From NCBI GenBank assembly GCA_937996675.1, contig CALKUN010000160.1, positions 1 through 31,195 on the forward strand: 31,195 nucleotides of DNA, given 5' to 3'. The translations under genes and the position numbers were made by a program. Shown here in pieces: positions 7,767 through 16,676 of this stretch. This DNA is from an uncultured Candidatus Saccharibacteria bacterium (GTDB taxonomy: Bacteria; Patescibacteriota; Saccharimonadia; CAILAD01; GCA-016700035). Under the pieces are notes generated by a model. The model saw only the letters and a list, made by a program, of their open reading frames with translations. It was not told where the DNA came from and did no database searches. How positions within the stretch are numbered: the first letter of the stretch is position 1; every line of letters begins with the position of its first letter.

Positions 7767-8299
7767 GCCGATACCTCAGCTGGTGCTTCTTTTGCCTTGT
7801 CGTCAGCCTTGAGAGCTTCGGCAGCGTCTACTTTGAGAGACTGGAGTGCTAAAACAGTAGCAGAAGCATTGTTAATCTTGTTAGTACTACCGAGTGACTT
7901 GGAGAACACGTCGCGCACGCCGGCAATTTCGAGGACAGAACGAACTGCGCCACCAGCGATCACACCAGTACCTTCAGGAGCTGGCTTGAGGAACACTTTG
8001 GCTCCACCAAACTTAACGGTGATTTCGTGGTTAATGGTCGTACCTTTGAGCTGGAAAGAAACCATGCTGCGCTTGCCGGCTGCAGTAGCTTTTTCGATCG
8101 CACTTGGAACGTCACGACCCTTACCGACGCCGACTCCAACTGAGCCATTGCCGTCTCCGACCACAACAGTGGCGCGGAATCGGAAGCGTCGTCCACCCTT
8201 TACGACACGAGCAACTCGGTCGAGTGAGATCATGCGCTCGATCATTTCGGGACCAGTAGACTCCGGTGCCATCTTCTTGTTGTCTTGATATCCGGCCAT
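7763..8299 (-). CDS. rpsE: 30S ribosomal protein S5 (uS5)
   Basis: 178 aa. The double-stranded-RNA-binding-like N-domain has [34 protein letters not shown] (24-57, with the VKGGRRF turn known as a spectinomycin and fidelity hotspot in other species) and [14 protein letters not shown]. The C-domain has [30 protein letters not shown] short Ala/Glu/Lys tail ends it. The ATG follows the rplR stop by one base and the 3' end overlaps rplO. Confidence 0.97.
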   Translation of the reverse strand: MAGYQDNKKMAPESTGPEMIERMISLDRVARVVKGGRRFRFRATVVVGDGNGSVGVGVGKGRDVPSAIEKATAAGKRSMVSFQLKGTTINHEITVKFGGAKVFLKPAPEGTGVIAGGAVRSVLEIAGVRDVFSKSLGSTNKINNASATVLALQSLKVDAAEALKADDKAKEAPAEVSA

Positions 8300-8300
8300 A

Positions 8301-8684
8301 TTAGAACTCCAAACCTTGTTTACGTGCAGCTTCTGCGAGAGCAGCTACTCGGCCGTGGTATCGCTTTGATCCGCGGTCGAATACTACCTGAGAAACTTTC
8401 TTGTCTTGTGCGACTTTGGCAATTTCGGTACCGATCCAAGTTGCCTTCTCGGTCAACGTCTTACCGGCTTCTTTGACGCCAGCTGAAGTAACGGCTCCGA
8501 GTGTGAGGCTCTTGCTGTCATCGATCAATTGAGCAGAGACATGCTGGAGAGAGATCTTCACCATGAGACGTGGTCGCTCAGATGTACCTTGGACGCGAGC
8601 GCGCGTACGAAAGAGACGACGAGCTTGATGTTGGCGCTTAAGGCGTAGTTCTTTGGTGTCTTTTGTGATAACTGTGTTTGGCAT
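8301..8684 (-). CDS. rplR: 50S ribosomal protein L18 (uL18)
   Basis: 127 aa, the 5S rRNA-binding partner of L5. The basic N-terminus ([30 protein letters not shown]) and the C-terminal [28 protein letters not shown] are family signatures. Upstream, AGGAGA sits before the ATG at 8684, and rplF ends 9 bases earlier. Confidence 0.97.
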   Translation of the reverse strand: MPNTVITKDTKELRLKRQHQARRLFRTRARVQGTSERPRLMVKISLQHVSAQLIDDSKSLTLGAVTSAGVKEAGKTLTEKATWIGTEIAKVAQDKKVSQVVFDRGSKRYHGRVAALAEAARKQGLEF

Positions 8685-8693
8685 AATCTTCTC

Positions 8694-9236
8694 CTACGAC
8701 GCCTTTACTGCCGCTTTACCGGCCTTACGACGAATGTGTTCATCGATGTACTTAATGCCCTTGCCCTTATATGGCTCTGGCTTCTTCAGAGATCGAATCT
8801 GAGCAGCGGCCTGGCCGACTGCTTGTTTATCGATTCCGCTGACAGTGATAATGTTTCCTTCGACTGCGAGCTCGATGCCTTCAGCAGCGACAAAGTCGAC
8901 TTTGTGTGAGAATCCAAGCGAAAAGAGCAAGTCTCGGCCCTTCTTCTCAACTCGAAATCCGACGCCATTCATTTCAAGCTTCTTTTCGAATCCAGTCGTC
9001 ACGCCGGTAACCGCATTTGCGATAAGCGTACGAATGAGTCCGAATTCAGCGTTGGTACGACGATTCTGTTCGACTTGAGTCAAAACAAACTGTCCGTCAG
9101 ACTGCTCGGTTGTGAATCCTTCAGGAATCGTAACATTGAGTTCGCCTTTTGAGCTGGCTGCAGTCACGATGTTTCCAGCTACAGTTACAGTTGTACCGGC
9201 AGGGATAGTGATGGGGTTTCGTCCAATTCGACTCAT
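8694..9236 (-). CDS. rplF: 50S ribosomal protein L6 (uL6)
   Basis: 180 aa, two tandem L6 folds. N-terminus SRIGRNPITIPAG (2-14); second repeat contains GVGFRVEKKGRDLLFSLGFSH; the signature near the C-terminus reads SLKKPEPYKGKGIKYIDEHIRRKAGKAA. Binds 23S rRNA near the sarcin-ricin loop in known structures. ATG 9236 follows the rpsH stop directly. Confidence 0.97.
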   Translation of the reverse strand: MSRIGRNPITIPAGTTVTVAGNIVTAASSKGELNVTIPEGFTTEQSDGQFVLTQVEQNRRTNAEFGLIRTLIANAVTGVTTGFEKKLEMNGVGFRVEKKGRDLLFSLGFSHKVDFVAAEGIELAVEGNIITVSGIDKQAVGQAAAQIRSLKKPEPYKGKGIKYIDEHIRRKAGKAAVKAS

Positions 9237-9237
9237 A

Positions 9238-9633
9238 TTACCAAACCTTACAAATTAATTCACCACCGAGGCCTTTGGCACGAGCTTCGTAACCGGTCAT
9301 GACACCTGCTGGAGTCGATACAATTACGATACCTCGTCCACCAAGGACTCGTGGGATCTCGTCACGCTTGGCGTAAATACGTCGGCCAGGCTTTGAGACG
9401 CGTACGAGAGCGGTGAAGGCTTTTTCAGTAGTGTCGGCATTGATATCAAGTACGAGTGTACCCTGAACATTGCCTTCTTCTTTGCGCATTCCGGCAATGT
9501 AGCCGTTCTTCTTGAGAATCTCTGCGATACGAGCTTTGAGCTTGGAGTAAGGCATAGAGACTTCTGTTTTGTTAACCATTGCGGCATTGCGCAATCGGGT
9601 CAACATATCTGCGATGGGATCAGTAGTAATCAT
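9238..9633 (-). CDS. rpsH: 30S ribosomal protein S8 (uS8)
   Basis: 131 aa from ATG 9633, chosen over an upstream in-frame start at 9651 because AAAGGAG lies 4 nt before 9633 and MITTDPIADMLTRLRNA is the conserved N-terminus. The C-terminal signature RVLGGRGIVIVSTPAGVMT is intact. S8 binds 16S helix 21 and in E. coli represses the spc operon by binding its mRNA near rplE; no such structure was recognised here. Confidence 0.97.
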   Translation of the reverse strand: MITTDPIADMLTRLRNAAMVNKTEVSMPYSKLKARIAEILKKNGYIAGMRKEEGNVQGTLVLDINADTTEKAFTALVRVSKPGRRIYAKRDEIPRVLGGRGIVIVSTPAGVMTGYEARAKGLGGELICKVW

Positions 9634-9644
9634 AATACTCCTTT

Positions 9645-9914
9645 CTACCAACTAGCCTTTCGGATGCCTGGGATCTGGCCGTTTGATGCGTGCTCACGGA
9701 AAGTGATTCGGCTCAAACCAAAGCGACGGATATATCCTCGACTTCGACCAGTGACTTCACAGCGATTACGCTGACGGTTTGGGTTTGAGTTGCGTGGCAA
9801 TGACTGGAGTCCTTCCAGGTCACCGGCAGCCTTCATTTCGGCTCGGCGAGCGGCGTACTTTTCAGCCAGTGCGACACGCTTCTTTTCGCGTTCAAAGAGT
9901 GCTTTTCGAGCCAT
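9645..9914 (-). CDS. rpsN: 30S ribosomal protein S14 (uS14), zinc-free type
   Basis: 89 aa. The C-terminal part carries [36 protein letters not shown], the longer form that lacks the two CxxC pairs of the 61-residue zinc-binding S14. Only one Cys is present. Its use means no zinc dependence at this site. ATG 9914 abuts rplE; the TAG stop is 11 bases before rpsH. Confidence 0.96.
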   Translation of the reverse strand: MARKALFEREKKRVALAEKYAARRAEMKAAGDLEGLQSLPRNSNPNRQRNRCEVTGRSRGYIRRFGLSRITFREHASNGQIPGIRKASW

Positions 9915-9915
9915 A

Positions 9916-10464
9916 TTACTTTTCCTTCCTTTCGAGTGGCAATCCGAGACTGCGCATTAATGCTTCCCCAGCAGCTGGGTTCTGAGCGGTGGTTACGAGG
10001 GTAATCTGCAGACCATGGGTCATATTGGCGTCTTCGTAGCTGATTTCCGGGAAGATAGTCTGCTCATTAAGGCCAATTGAATAGTTACCCTGTGGGTCAA
10101 AAGCCTTGGCTGAGAGACCACGGAAGTCACGGATACGTGGCAGTACGACCGAGATCAAACGATCGAGGAAGTCATACATTCGTTCGCCACGAAGGGTAAC
10201 CTTAGCACCGATTTCCTGGCCTTCACGAAGCTTGAAGCTCGCGATACTCAACTTGGCCTTGGTGATGATTGGTTGCTGCCCAGTGACCTTACGGAGAGTT
10301 GATACAGCGTTATCGAGATACTTTTGATCCTGAATAGCCCGACCAACCCCAACTGAGACCACAATCTTCTTGAGCTGTGGGATCTGATGTACATTTTCAA
10401 GACTCAAGTCTGTCTTGAGCTGAGGCGCGATCTTCGTCTGGTAGGTTTCTTGGAGGCGATTCAT
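9916..10464 (-). CDS. rplE: 50S ribosomal protein L5 (uL5)
   Basis: 182 aa, 5S rRNA-binding protein of the central protuberance. Signatures: [20 protein letters not shown] (24-43), [31 protein letters not shown], and the C-terminal [24 protein letters not shown]. The ATG overlaps the rplX stop by 4 bases. Confidence 0.97.
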   Translation of the reverse strand: MNRLQETYQTKIAPQLKTDLSLENVHQIPQLKKIVVSVGVGRAIQDQKYLDNAVSTLRKVTGQQPIITKAKLSIASFKLREGQEIGAKVTLRGERMYDFLDRLISVVLPRIRDFRGLSAKAFDPQGNYSIGLNEQTIFPEISYEDANMTHGLQITLVTTAQNPAAGEALMRSLGLPLERKEK

Positions 10465-10850
10465 GATGCTTTCTCCGTCTTGGGAGCTTTATCTTCTTTC
10501 TTAGGGGTCTCTGTCTTCTTGGCGGGAGCTTTTTTATTGCTAAAAGCTGCGACCTTGAATACTCGGTCCTTGGTACCGTCGGCATTTATCTTCCAGCCGA
10601 TACGAGCTGGCTTGCCAGACTTTGGATCAATGATCTGTACCTTGGCGATTGATACAGCCTTGGTAAGCTCGATGATGCCGCCACGCGGATCAGCTTGGGT
10701 TGGTTTTCGGTGCTTCTTGGACTTGTTCACACCTTCGACGAGCACAGTATTGGAGGCTGGGTACACGGCGAGGATTTCACCGGTCTTACCCTTGTCACGC
10801 CCAGAGATGATCATGACTTTGTCTTTGAGTCGGAGCTTGAGAGAGTTCAT
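10461..10850 (-). CDS. rplX: 50S ribosomal protein L24 (uL24)
   Basis: 129 aa from ATG 10850, preferred over an upstream in-frame start at 10880 because GGAGG lies 9 nt before it and the KOW-motif core begins at once: LKDKVMIISGRDKGKTGEI (8-26). The body matches L24 to about residue 100; beyond that is a Lys/Pro/Glu-rich tail (KKAPAKKTETPKKEDKAPK) not present in E. coli L24. It starts one base after the rplN stop. Confidence 0.95.
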   Translation of the reverse strand: MNSLKLRLKDKVMIISGRDKGKTGEILAVYPASNTVLVEGVNKSKKHRKPTQADPRGGIIELTKAVSIAKVQIIDPKSGKPARIGWKINADGTKDRVFKVAAFSNKKAPAKKTETPKKEDKAPKTEKAS

Positions 10851-10851
10851 G

Positions 10852-11220
10852 TTAGAGTACCTCCGGCGCAAGTGAAACAATCTTCATGTAGCCTTTTTCT
10901 CGGAGCTCACGAGCGACCGGTCCAAAGATACGGGTTCCGCGAGGAAGGCCAGCCTTGTCGATGATGACTGCGGCGTTTTCGTCAAAGCGAATGGCACTGC
11001 CGTCGGCTCGGCGTGTGTGCTTGGTAGTGCGGACGATAACCGCTTGCACGACTTCCTTTTTCTTGACGACGCCGTTAGGGGTCGCAACCTTAACGGTAGC
11101 GGTAATGACATCCCCGATACGGGCATATCGGCGTTTGCTGCCGCCGAGGACCTTGATGCACAAGATCTTCTTGGCGCTGGTGTTATCAGCTACGCGCAAA
11201 ACTGTTTCTGCCTGTATCAC
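10852..11220 (-). CDS. rplN: 50S ribosomal protein L14 (uL14)
   Basis: 122 aa, exact family length. Signature residues [23 protein letters not shown] (5-27), [15 protein letters not shown], and [15 protein letters not shown] are all recognisable, as is the C-terminal [24 protein letters not shown]. It overlaps rpsQ by 4 bases. Confidence 0.98.
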   Translation of the reverse strand: MIQAETVLRVADNTSAKKILCIKVLGGSKRRYARIGDVITATVKVATPNGVVKKKEVVQAVIVRTTKHTRRADGSAIRFDENAAVIIDKAGLPRGTRIFGPVARELREKGYMKIVSLAPEVL

Positions 11221-11498
11221 TTGGTTGTCTCCTTGTCGTCTTTGGCAATTTCAACCACCGGGGCGGCCTGCAGAACGTTTGAGATAGCAAATCGCTTCTT
11301 GGCGCTCATTGGACGAGTCTCGGAAATCTCGACCTTATCACCAATCTGAGACGTATTGGCCTCGTCGTGGACGATAAATCGCTTGGTTGTTTTGTATCGC
11401 TTACGGTAGATTGGGTGAATCTTGCTAGAAGAAACAGCTACCACAGCGGACTTTTCCATTTTGTTCGATACGACAGTACCGATAAGTGTTCTACTCAT
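11217..11498 (-). CDS. rpsQ: 30S ribosomal protein S17 (uS17)
   Basis: 93 aa OB-fold protein. [20 protein letters not shown] (3-22), [19 protein letters not shown] and [21 protein letters not shown] are classical. The last 12 residues ([12 protein letters not shown]) extend past the usual end. The start overlaps the end of rpmC by 8 bases. Confidence 0.96.
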   Translation of the reverse strand: MSRTLIGTVVSNKMEKSAVVAVSSSKIHPIYRKRYKTTKRFIVHDEANTSQIGDKVEISETRPMSAKKRFAISNVLQAAPVVEIAKDDKETTK

Positions 11499-11715
11499 GT
11501 GTAGCCTCCTGGGCTTCTAGATTCGCCAATTCGCGTTCCGACTGGATGGTCAAGGCACGAGCGATGTCGCGCTTGAAGTTACGGATAGCCTTTACCTGCT
11601 TGACCTCTTTGGTCTTGAGGTCAACGTGGGCACCGGCAATAGCGGCGCGGGTTTCCACGACGAAAGTTGCCAGTTCGGCATCGGTCTTTGTGCGAATGTC
11701 TTTAATCTTGGTCAT
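11491..11715 (-). CDS. rpmC: 50S ribosomal protein L29 (uL29)
   Basis: 74 aa, two-helix protein at the exit tunnel where SRP and trigger factor dock in known ribosomes. DIRTKTDAELATFVVETRAAI (5-25) and VKAIRNFKRDIARALTIQSERE match the family. It fits between rplP (2-base gap) and rpsQ (overlap). Confidence 0.94.
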   Translation of the reverse strand: MTKIKDIRTKTDAELATFVVETRAAIAGAHVDLKTKEVKQVKAIRNFKRDIARALTIQSERELANLEAQEATHE

Positions 11716-11717
11716 AA

Positions 11718-12137
11718 TTATTCTCCAGCTCCTTCACGGACGACGAATCGGGTCTTAACCGGCAGTTTTCGTCCAGCAAGTCGCATAGCTTCTTTTGCAA
11801 TATCTGGGGTCACACCGTCGAGCTCGAAGATGATCGTACCGGCCTGAATCTTGGCAACGTAGTGACTGACACTACCCTTACCTGATCCCATGCGGACTTC
11901 ATTTGGCTTGGCGGTTACAGGCGTGTGTGGGAATACCCGAATCCAGACTTTTCCACCACGCTTGATGTAACGAGTCATGGCTCGACGAGCAGCTTCGATC
12001 TGTCTGGATGTCAGGCGCTCGTTACCGAGTGACTTCAAACCGTACTTACCAAAGTTAATGTTGGTACCGCGCGATGCGACACCTTCGTTCTTGCCCTTGA
12101 AAGCCTTACGGAACTTGGTTTTACGTGGGAGTAGCAT
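11718..12137 (-). CDS. rplP: 50S ribosomal protein L16 (uL16)
   Basis: 139 aa. Core features: [15 protein letters not shown] (1-15), the [46 protein letters not shown] region, and the [26 protein letters not shown] loop close to the A site and peptidyl-transferase centre. The conserved Arg that is hydroxylated in E. coli L16 lies in the MGSGKGS neighbourhood; modification cannot be inferred. Confidence 0.97.
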   Translation of the reverse strand: MLLPRKTKFRKAFKGKNEGVASRGTNINFGKYGLKSLGNERLTSRQIEAARRAMTRYIKRGGKVWIRVFPHTPVTAKPNEVRMGSGKGSVSHYVAKIQAGTIIFELDGVTPDIAKEAMRLAGRKLPVKTRFVVREGAGE

Positions 12138-12138
12138 A

Positions 12139-12768
12139 CTAGTCTTCCTTCTCCCCGGTGTAAACCCACACCTTTACACCGATAGCGCCATAGGTGGTAA
12201 CCGCGCGAGCTGCAGCGTAGTCGATTTCAGCACGAATAGTGTGCAATGGGATACTTCCCTGAGCTGTAGTCTCAGTACGAGCCATGTCGGCACCGTTAAG
12301 TCGTCCAGAAACAGTTGCTTTCACACCAAGTGCTCCAGCCTTCATGCTGTTTTCGACAGTATTCTTGAGAACACGTCGGAATGGCATACGTCGTTCCAGC
12401 TGACCGGCGATATTGTTGGCGATGAGCTGAGCCTGGAGGTCAGGCTGACGGATTTCTTCGATGTTGATACGCATCTTGCCGGTCACGATAGGAGCTAGCT
12501 CCTTCTTAAGGGCGTCGGTACCTGATCCGCCTCGTCCGATTACGACACCTGGCTTAGCAGAGTGGATTGTGATGATGAGCTCACCAGTTGATCGTTCGAT
12601 ATCAACCTTAGAAACAGCAGCTCGAAAACCGAGTAACTTATCAATCACCTTGCGGATCTTGAGATCTTCATTGAGAAGGACGCGATAATCACGTGTCGCA
12701 AACCATCGGCTCGCCCACTTACGGTCGGCCTGGAGTCGCATTGAGATAGGATTGATTTTTTGACCCAT
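12139..12768 (-). CDS. rpsC: 30S ribosomal protein S3 (uS3)
   Basis: 209 aa. N-terminal [11 protein letters not shown] (2-12); the KH domain has [20 protein letters not shown] with the GRGG loop; the C-terminal domain has [37 protein letters not shown] and [15 protein letters not shown]. Forms the mRNA entry site with S4 and S5. Overlaps the rplV stop by one base. Confidence 0.97.
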   Translation of the reverse strand: MGQKINPISMRLQADRKWASRWFATRDYRVLLNEDLKIRKVIDKLLGFRAAVSKVDIERSTGELIITIHSAKPGVVIGRGGSGTDALKKELAPIVTGKMRINIEEIRQPDLQAQLIANNIAGQLERRMPFRRVLKNTVENSMKAGALGVKATVSGRLNGADMARTETTAQGSIPLHTIRAEIDYAAARAVTTYGAIGVKVWVYTGEKED

Positions 12769-13202
12769 TAGATGGTTTCCTTCTTTGATTCGGTCTTAAC
12801 AGCCTTCGCAGCATTTTTTGGCGCTGGGTTTTTCACAACCTTCGTCGGCTTCTTGCTTTTCTTCTCGACAACTGTGTCACTGAGGACAACAGTCAAGTGA
12901 GACATGCGGTGAAGAATAGGGTTGGCCATACCACGTGATCGTGGACGAATACGCTTGAGGGTTGGCCCTTCGTTCACGGTAATAGAATTGATATGCAGGC
13001 CAGTCTTGCGCATGTTGTAGTTGTTTTCGGCGTTGGCAACAGCACTCTTGAGTGCAGCAGCAACCATGACAGCACCTTTTTGCGGCATTGAGCGCAGGGT
13101 GTTTTCAGCGTCAACTACGCGTGCGCCACGCACCATATCGGCACTGAGTCGCAGCTTGCGAGCTGAAATCTTGAGGTATTTAGCTTGAGCTTGAGTCTGC
13201 AT
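12768..13202 (-). CDS. rplV: 50S ribosomal protein L22 (uL22)
   Basis: 144 aa. Core (about 1-110) includes KYLKISARKLRLSADMVRGA (9-28) and the extended hairpin and C-terminal motif TLKRIRPRSRGMANPILHRMSHLTVVL, whose loop lines the exit tunnel. Beyond residue 112 there is a Lys/Ala-rich tail of about 30 residues (KKPTKVVKNPAPKNAAKAVK) foreign to the standard family length of 110. Confidence 0.96.
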   Translation of the reverse strand: MQTQAQAKYLKISARKLRLSADMVRGARVVDAENTLRSMPQKGAVMVAAALKSAVANAENNYNMRKTGLHINSITVNEGPTLKRIRPRSRGMANPILHRMSHLTVVLSDTVVEKKSKKPTKVVKNPAPKNAAKAVKTESKKETI

Positions 13203-13207
13203 GGCTA

Positions 13208-13483
13208 TTATCCTTGTGCCTTTGCGAGCTTACCGCCGTGGCCACGGAACTTTCGGGTGGGTGAGAATTCACCTAGCTTGTGTCCGACCATGTTTTCAGA
13301 GATGAAGACAGGAGTGTGAACACGTCCGTTGTGTACAGCAATGGTCTTGCCGACCATTTCAGGAGTAATCGAGCTCGCTCGTGCCCATGTCTTGATCACG
13401 GTCTTCGTGTCATCACCAAGTGCCATGACTTTCTTCATGAGTTTGACGTCCACGTATGGACCTTTTTTGAGTGAACGGCTCAT
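13208..13483 (-). CDS. rpsS: 30S ribosomal protein S19 (uS19)
   Basis: 91 aa, standard length. [18 protein letters not shown] (2-19), [21 protein letters not shown] and the signature [19 protein letters not shown] are all present. Its ATG at 13483 shares one base with the rplB stop. Confidence 0.97.
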   Translation of the reverse strand: MSRSLKKGPYVDVKLMKKVMALGDDTKTVIKTWARASSITPEMVGKTIAVHNGRVHTPVFISENMVGHKLGEFSPTRKFRGHGGKLAKAQG

Positions 13484-14313
13484 TACTTGCTTCCCTTTCG
13501 TCGTCGAATTATAAGTGCATCGCTAGCCTTCTTACGGCGAGTCTTGGCACCAAGAGCTGGCTTGCCCCATGGTGTAACAGGTCGCTTGAGGCCAATTGAG
13601 TTGGCAGCTTCACCACCACCGTGTCGGTGATCGACCGGGTTCATAGCCTTACCACGCACAGCCGGGCGGAATCCCTTGCGTCGCTTACGTCCGGCAGAAC
13701 CGATCTTGATGAGTCCGTGTGATTCGTTTCCAACAGTACCAATCGTAGCGTAACAAACTGCTCGTACCAGTCGCATTTCACCACTTGGGAGTCGGACAGT
13801 TGCGAAGTCGCCTTCCTTGGCGGCAAGCTGAGCTTTTACGCCAGCGCTGCGGACCAGCTGTCCACCCTTACCGGGTGTGAGCTCAATATTGTAGATCTGC
13901 GAACCGAGTGGGATCGCACTCAGTGGCATACGCTGGTGATCACGGATTTCCACTTCTGGTCCAGCTGCAACAGTGTCACCAACGGTGAGACCGTTACCGG
14001 CTAGGATATAAGCTTTCTTGCCAGCTTCATCGCGGATCAGCGCGATGTTAGCTGATCGGCCTGGATCGTACTGGATAGAATCAACAATAGCTGATTCCAT
14101 GCCAGTCTGACGGAAGTCGACGATGCGGATAGCACGCTTAGCACCACCGCCACGGTGACGGATCGTGATCTTACCCTGGTTGTTTCGGCCAGCGCGCTGC
14201 TTCTTCTTGAGGAGCAATGACTTTTCTGGCTTCTTCTTGGTAATTTCCTCAAAGGTAGAGACCGACATGTTGCGTCGGGCAGCAGTGTTGCGCTTATATA
14301 CTCGAATAGCCAT
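13483..14313 (-). CDS. rplB: 50S ribosomal protein L2 (uL2)
   Basis: 276 aa, full length. [25 protein letters not shown] (43-67) is the RNA-binding N-domain; the C-terminal [14 protein letters not shown] holds the conserved His close to the peptidyl-transferase centre that is required for activity in E. coli L2. The ATG overlaps the rplW stop in a TAATG arrangement. Confidence 0.98.
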   Translation of the reverse strand: MAIRVYKRNTAARRNMSVSTFEEITKKKPEKSLLLKKKQRAGRNNQGKITIRHRGGGAKRAIRIVDFRQTGMESAIVDSIQYDPGRSANIALIRDEAGKKAYILAGNGLTVGDTVAAGPEVEIRDHQRMPLSAIPLGSQIYNIELTPGKGGQLVRSAGVKAQLAAKEGDFATVRLPSGEMRLVRAVCYATIGTVGNESHGLIKIGSAGRKRRKGFRPAVRGKAMNPVDHRHGGGEAANSIGLKRPVTPWGKPALGAKTRRKKASDALIIRRRKGSK

Positions 14314-14657
14314 TACTTCGCTTCCTTTGCTGTTGCTTTTGCAACCTTCTTAGCGGGCTTGGTCTCAGCGACTTCAGCTTCTTGGCCCATATCAAAGGCA
14401 CCAATGCGCTCGCCGGCAGCGAGCTGCACAAAAGCCTTCTTCACATCGACACGTCGACCCTTAACGTTCTTGGTGCGCTTAACCTTACCCTTGGTAATAG
14501 CAACACGAACATCGGTTGGGTTGACTGCAAACTGTTCTTTGACAGCCTGAGCGACCATGAGCTTGTTGCTCGACATAGGTACCGCAAAGGTATAAATACC
14601 ACGAGCAGCCTGTCCGAGACTCTTCTCAGTAATAAGTGGCTTCAAAATAAGACTCAT
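14313..14657 (-). CDS. rplW: 50S ribosomal protein L23 (uL23)
   Basis: 114 aa from ATG 14657, preceded by AGGAG at 8 nt; a longer in-frame start at 14684 lies inside rplD and lacks family support. Core motif LILKPLITEKSLGQAARGIYTFAV (3-26) and GRRVDVKKAFVQL; then an extra Ala/Lys-rich tail (KPAKKVAKATAKEAK). L23 is the docking platform for trigger factor and SRP at the tunnel exit. The start overlaps the rplD TGA by 4 bases. Confidence 0.96.
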   Translation of the reverse strand: MSLILKPLITEKSLGQAARGIYTFAVPMSSNKLMVAQAVKEQFAVNPTDVRVAITKGKVKRTKNVKGRRVDVKKAFVQLAAGERIGAFDMGQEAEVAETKPAKKVAKATAKEAK

Positions 14658-15298
14658 GCTTTTGCTCCTGTAGTACCGAGCCATGCCTTGAGCTGTTCAA
14701 GAGCGGCAGTCGTAATAACGATAGACTTGGCGTCCAAGACCATATTGACAGTCAGGAAACGTGGCTCGCTAGCGCTGACGTTCGCGAGGTTGCCAGTAGC
14801 GCGCTCAACGAGTCCGTCCCACTTGTCGACGACGATCAGTGTCTTGCCGGTAAGCTCCATCTTCTTGAGGAGATCAGCCGTTGCGCGAATCTTGCCTTCC
14901 TTGCAATCAAAAGCTTCGATCACATGGATAGCCTTGGCCTCAGCCTTGAGGGAGAGGGCCTGTGCAATGCTTGATCGGATAGCCTTCTTCGGAAGGTTAA
15001 TTGTGTGATTTTGTTCGCCGGTCGGTCCGAAAATCGTACCACCACCGCGCCAGATAGGGTTACGGATAGAGCTGGTTCGAGCTCGGCCAGTGCCTTTTTG
15101 GCGCCACGGCTTCTTACCACCACCAGAGATCTCACCACGAGTCTTGGTCTTAGCAGTATCAAGACGTTTATTAGCGAGCGTACGGAGGTATGAGAGCTTC
15201 AGGAGTTCTGCATTGCTCTCGCGTTCAAAGACAGACTTGTCGAGTGTTACCTCGGTTGTAGCCTTTGTGCCGGTCTTAGTAAAAGTAGCAGCCTTCAT
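14654..15298 (-). CDS. rplD: 50S ribosomal protein L4 (uL4)
   Basis: 214 aa. The extended tunnel loop is seen as GGGKKPWRQKGTGRARTSSIRNPIWRGGGTIFGP, the C-terminal globular part has KSIVITTAALEQLKAWLG. In E. coli L4 also represses the S10 operon by attenuation in its leader; here L4 lies in a unit that begins at rplC, and no homologous leader was recognised. ATG overlaps the rplC TGA. Confidence 0.97.
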   Translation of the reverse strand: MKAATFTKTGTKATTEVTLDKSVFERESNAELLKLSYLRTLANKRLDTAKTKTRGEISGGGKKPWRQKGTGRARTSSIRNPIWRGGGTIFGPTGEQNHTINLPKKAIRSSIAQALSLKAEAKAIHVIEAFDCKEGKIRATADLLKKMELTGKTLIVVDKWDGLVERATGNLANVSASEPRFLTVNMVLDAKSIVITTAALEQLKAWLGTTGAKA

Positions 15299-15930
15299 AG
15301 ACTCATTCCTCGAAGAAAAACCAGACCCTTACGAGGACCTGGAACAGCGCCGACTACGGCGATAAGGTTGCGATCGACATCAATCTGGGCAATAACAAGA
15401 TTCTTGACGCTTACTTTGTCATGACCCATACGGCCAGCCATCTTCATACCCTTCATAACGTGCTGAGGATATCCAGCACCAATCGAACCTGGAGCTCGGT
15501 GATTGTGTGAACCGTGGGTCATAGGTCCGCGGTGGAAGTTGTGACGCTTGATTGTACCAGCAAAGCCCTTACCTTTTGAGACACCAGAGACTACGACTTT
15601 GTCGCCAACTTCAAAAACGTCAGCCTTGATCTCTTGACCAACTTTGACGTTTTCGCCTTCAGTATCTGTTTCGATAAGTTCTTCGGTACGGACTTCCTTA
15701 AGGTGACGAAGGTTTTCAGCTCCGCTTGCCTTAAGGTGACCAGCTCGTACCTTGCCGGTCTTTTTGTTAGTACCAAACCCAAGCTGGGCAGCACTATAAC
15801 CGTCATTCTCGATAGTCTTGAGCTGAGTAATAACACAAGGGCCAGCCTGAAGAACCGTAACCGGCTGTAGCTTTCCTTCTGGAGTATAGAGTTGGGTCAT
15901 CCCAACTTTGGTGGCAAGAATTGCTTTCAT
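15295..15930 (-). CDS. rplC: 50S ribosomal protein L3 (uL3)
   Basis: 211 aa. Start KAILATKVGMTQLYTPEG (2-19); the signature SKGKGFAGTIKRHNFHRGPMTHGSHNHRAPGSIGAG (about 118-153) includes the Gln/His region methylated in some bacteria; ends in PGPRKGLVFLRG. First gene of the long ribosomal unit because rpsJ has been separated from it by an inserted plus-strand gene. No Shine-Dalgarno precedes the ATG (CTCTTTTTATG), although the predicted leader is about 120 nt. Confidence 0.97.
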   Translation of the reverse strand: MKAILATKVGMTQLYTPEGKLQPVTVLQAGPCVITQLKTIENDGYSAAQLGFGTNKKTGKVRAGHLKASGAENLRHLKEVRTEELIETDTEGENVKVGQEIKADVFEVGDKVVVSGVSKGKGFAGTIKRHNFHRGPMTHGSHNHRAPGSIGAGYPQHVMKGMKMAGRMGHDKVSVKNLVIAQIDVDRNLIAVVGAVPGPRKGLVFLRGMSL

Positions 15931-16056
15931 AAAAAGAGTTGTATAGAAATTATCTGTTTAAGTATGTTTTGCAAAATAAAGGCTGGCAAGCAGTCCGGTT
16001 TCCAGATAGGTCTGGACCTGGTCGCTTCCCAGAAGATTTATAAGTCAACGGCTCAT
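15931..16056 (-). promoter_or_regulatory. Untranslated leader of the rplC operon
   Basis: About 120 nt between the predicted start of transcription and the rplC ATG, without an open reading frame of note. The middle holds short nested repeats (CCAG...CTGG, AGGTC...GACCT) that can make small hairpins; the last 50 nt are AT-rich with no ribosome-binding site. A second weak -10-like TATACA stands 9 nt before the ATG. This is a plausible place for ribosomal-protein autoregulation, but no known leader motif was recognised. Confidence 0.4.
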
Positions 16057-16086
16057 ATTCTATCAGATCAGCAACAGATATGTCAA
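16057..16086 (-). promoter_or_regulatory. Promoter of the rplC-rplO operon
   Basis: Minus strand TTGACA (16086-16081), 18-nt spacer, TAGAAT (16062-16057). Perfect -35 and 5 of 6 at -10, so a strong sigma-70-type promoter placed exactly where the insertion has cut the operon from rpsJ. Confidence 0.75.
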
Positions 16087-16170
16087 CAAGACTTTCTTGG
16101 CTACAACAATACCAGCCCTGCTGCCACTGGAGATGTATAAGCGCGACCAGTCTAGACGAGACTACCAATA

Positions 16171-16199
16171 TTGACAAAGTATATAATATGGGTTACCGT
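16171..16199 (+). promoter_or_regulatory. Probable promoter of the GC-rich plus-strand gene
   Basis: Perfect TTGACA at 16171-16176; at 17 nt lies only TACCGT (3 of 6). A TATAAT at 16182-16187 is too close to pair with this -35. The first 17 bases resemble the promoter of the other GC-rich orphan gene (minus strand near 19114), and aligning the two favours the TTGACA-17-TACCGT reading. Confidence 0.45.
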
Positions 16200-16248
16200 A
16201 GTACTTATCTTTAACGTCCAAGGATTCCCCAACAAGGAGCACCTCTTT

Positions 16249-16668
16249 ATGTCAGACCCCATCCGCTTGATCGGTACCCCCGATGACCACTTCGTACTGT
16301 TGGTCGTGAAGTACCAGGCCGGTCTTCCGTGTGAAGTACAGGTCTTCGCAGCTCGCCGCAACGACAACGTCGGCACGCTGCTCTTCACCACCTTCCCCGA
16401 CCCCGAGATCGATCATGGTCTGTGCCTGGCACTGGAACGTGGTGGCGATCGAGGGCTCCTGCCCCGAACGCTGACCTCCGAGAGGGGCCCGATCAGTGAC
16501 GTCACCATCGACATCGCGTGCAGTGACGTCTGGAAGACGTCTCGACGAGGTATCCCCATCAGTGAGTCTGTTGGTCAGGGCATCATGTTCGTCCGACGCG
16601 TTCGCGACCGACACCTCGGCATGGAGTTCGAGTATCAGCCCGAAGCCGAGTCGGTACTTATCGACTAG
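16249..16668 (+). CDS. GC-rich orphan protein inserted between rpsJ and rplC
   Basis: 139 aa, family not recognised. ATG 16249 is chosen because AAGGAG lies 9 nt upstream; an open frame extends to a TTG at 16171 that overlaps the promoter. No signal peptide or membrane helix. Beta-rich appearance, with VLLVVKY, CEVQVFAAR and DVTIDIACSDVW, and several charged turns; three Cys (28, 59, 91) without a spacing typical of metal sites. Only long plus-strand gene among the ribosomal operons, and much richer in GC with C-ending codons (one hand-counted line is 37 of 60 GC against 25 of 60 in rplC). It has its own promoter and terminator, so it looks like a foreign cassette. Function unknown. Confidence 0.75.
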   Translation: MSDPIRLIGTPDDHFVLLVVKYQAGLPCEVQVFAARRNDNVGTLLFTTFPDPEIDHGLCLALERGGDRGLLPRTLTSERGPISDVTIDIACSDVWKTSRRGIPISESVGQGIMFVRRVRDRHLGMEFEYQPEAESVLID

Positions 16669-16676
16669 GCGCCACG

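Noticed and set aside
7763..8299. Hidden rpmD (L30) between rpsE and rplO
   Set aside because: The two genes overlap by 4 bases, so no space exists; no L30-like frame was found in the spc region.
16182..16187. TATAAT as the -10 box for the plus-strand orphan
   Set aside because: It is only 5 nt from TTGACA and no other -35 is at 16-18 nt; the aligned promoter of the second orphan favours a -10 farther on.
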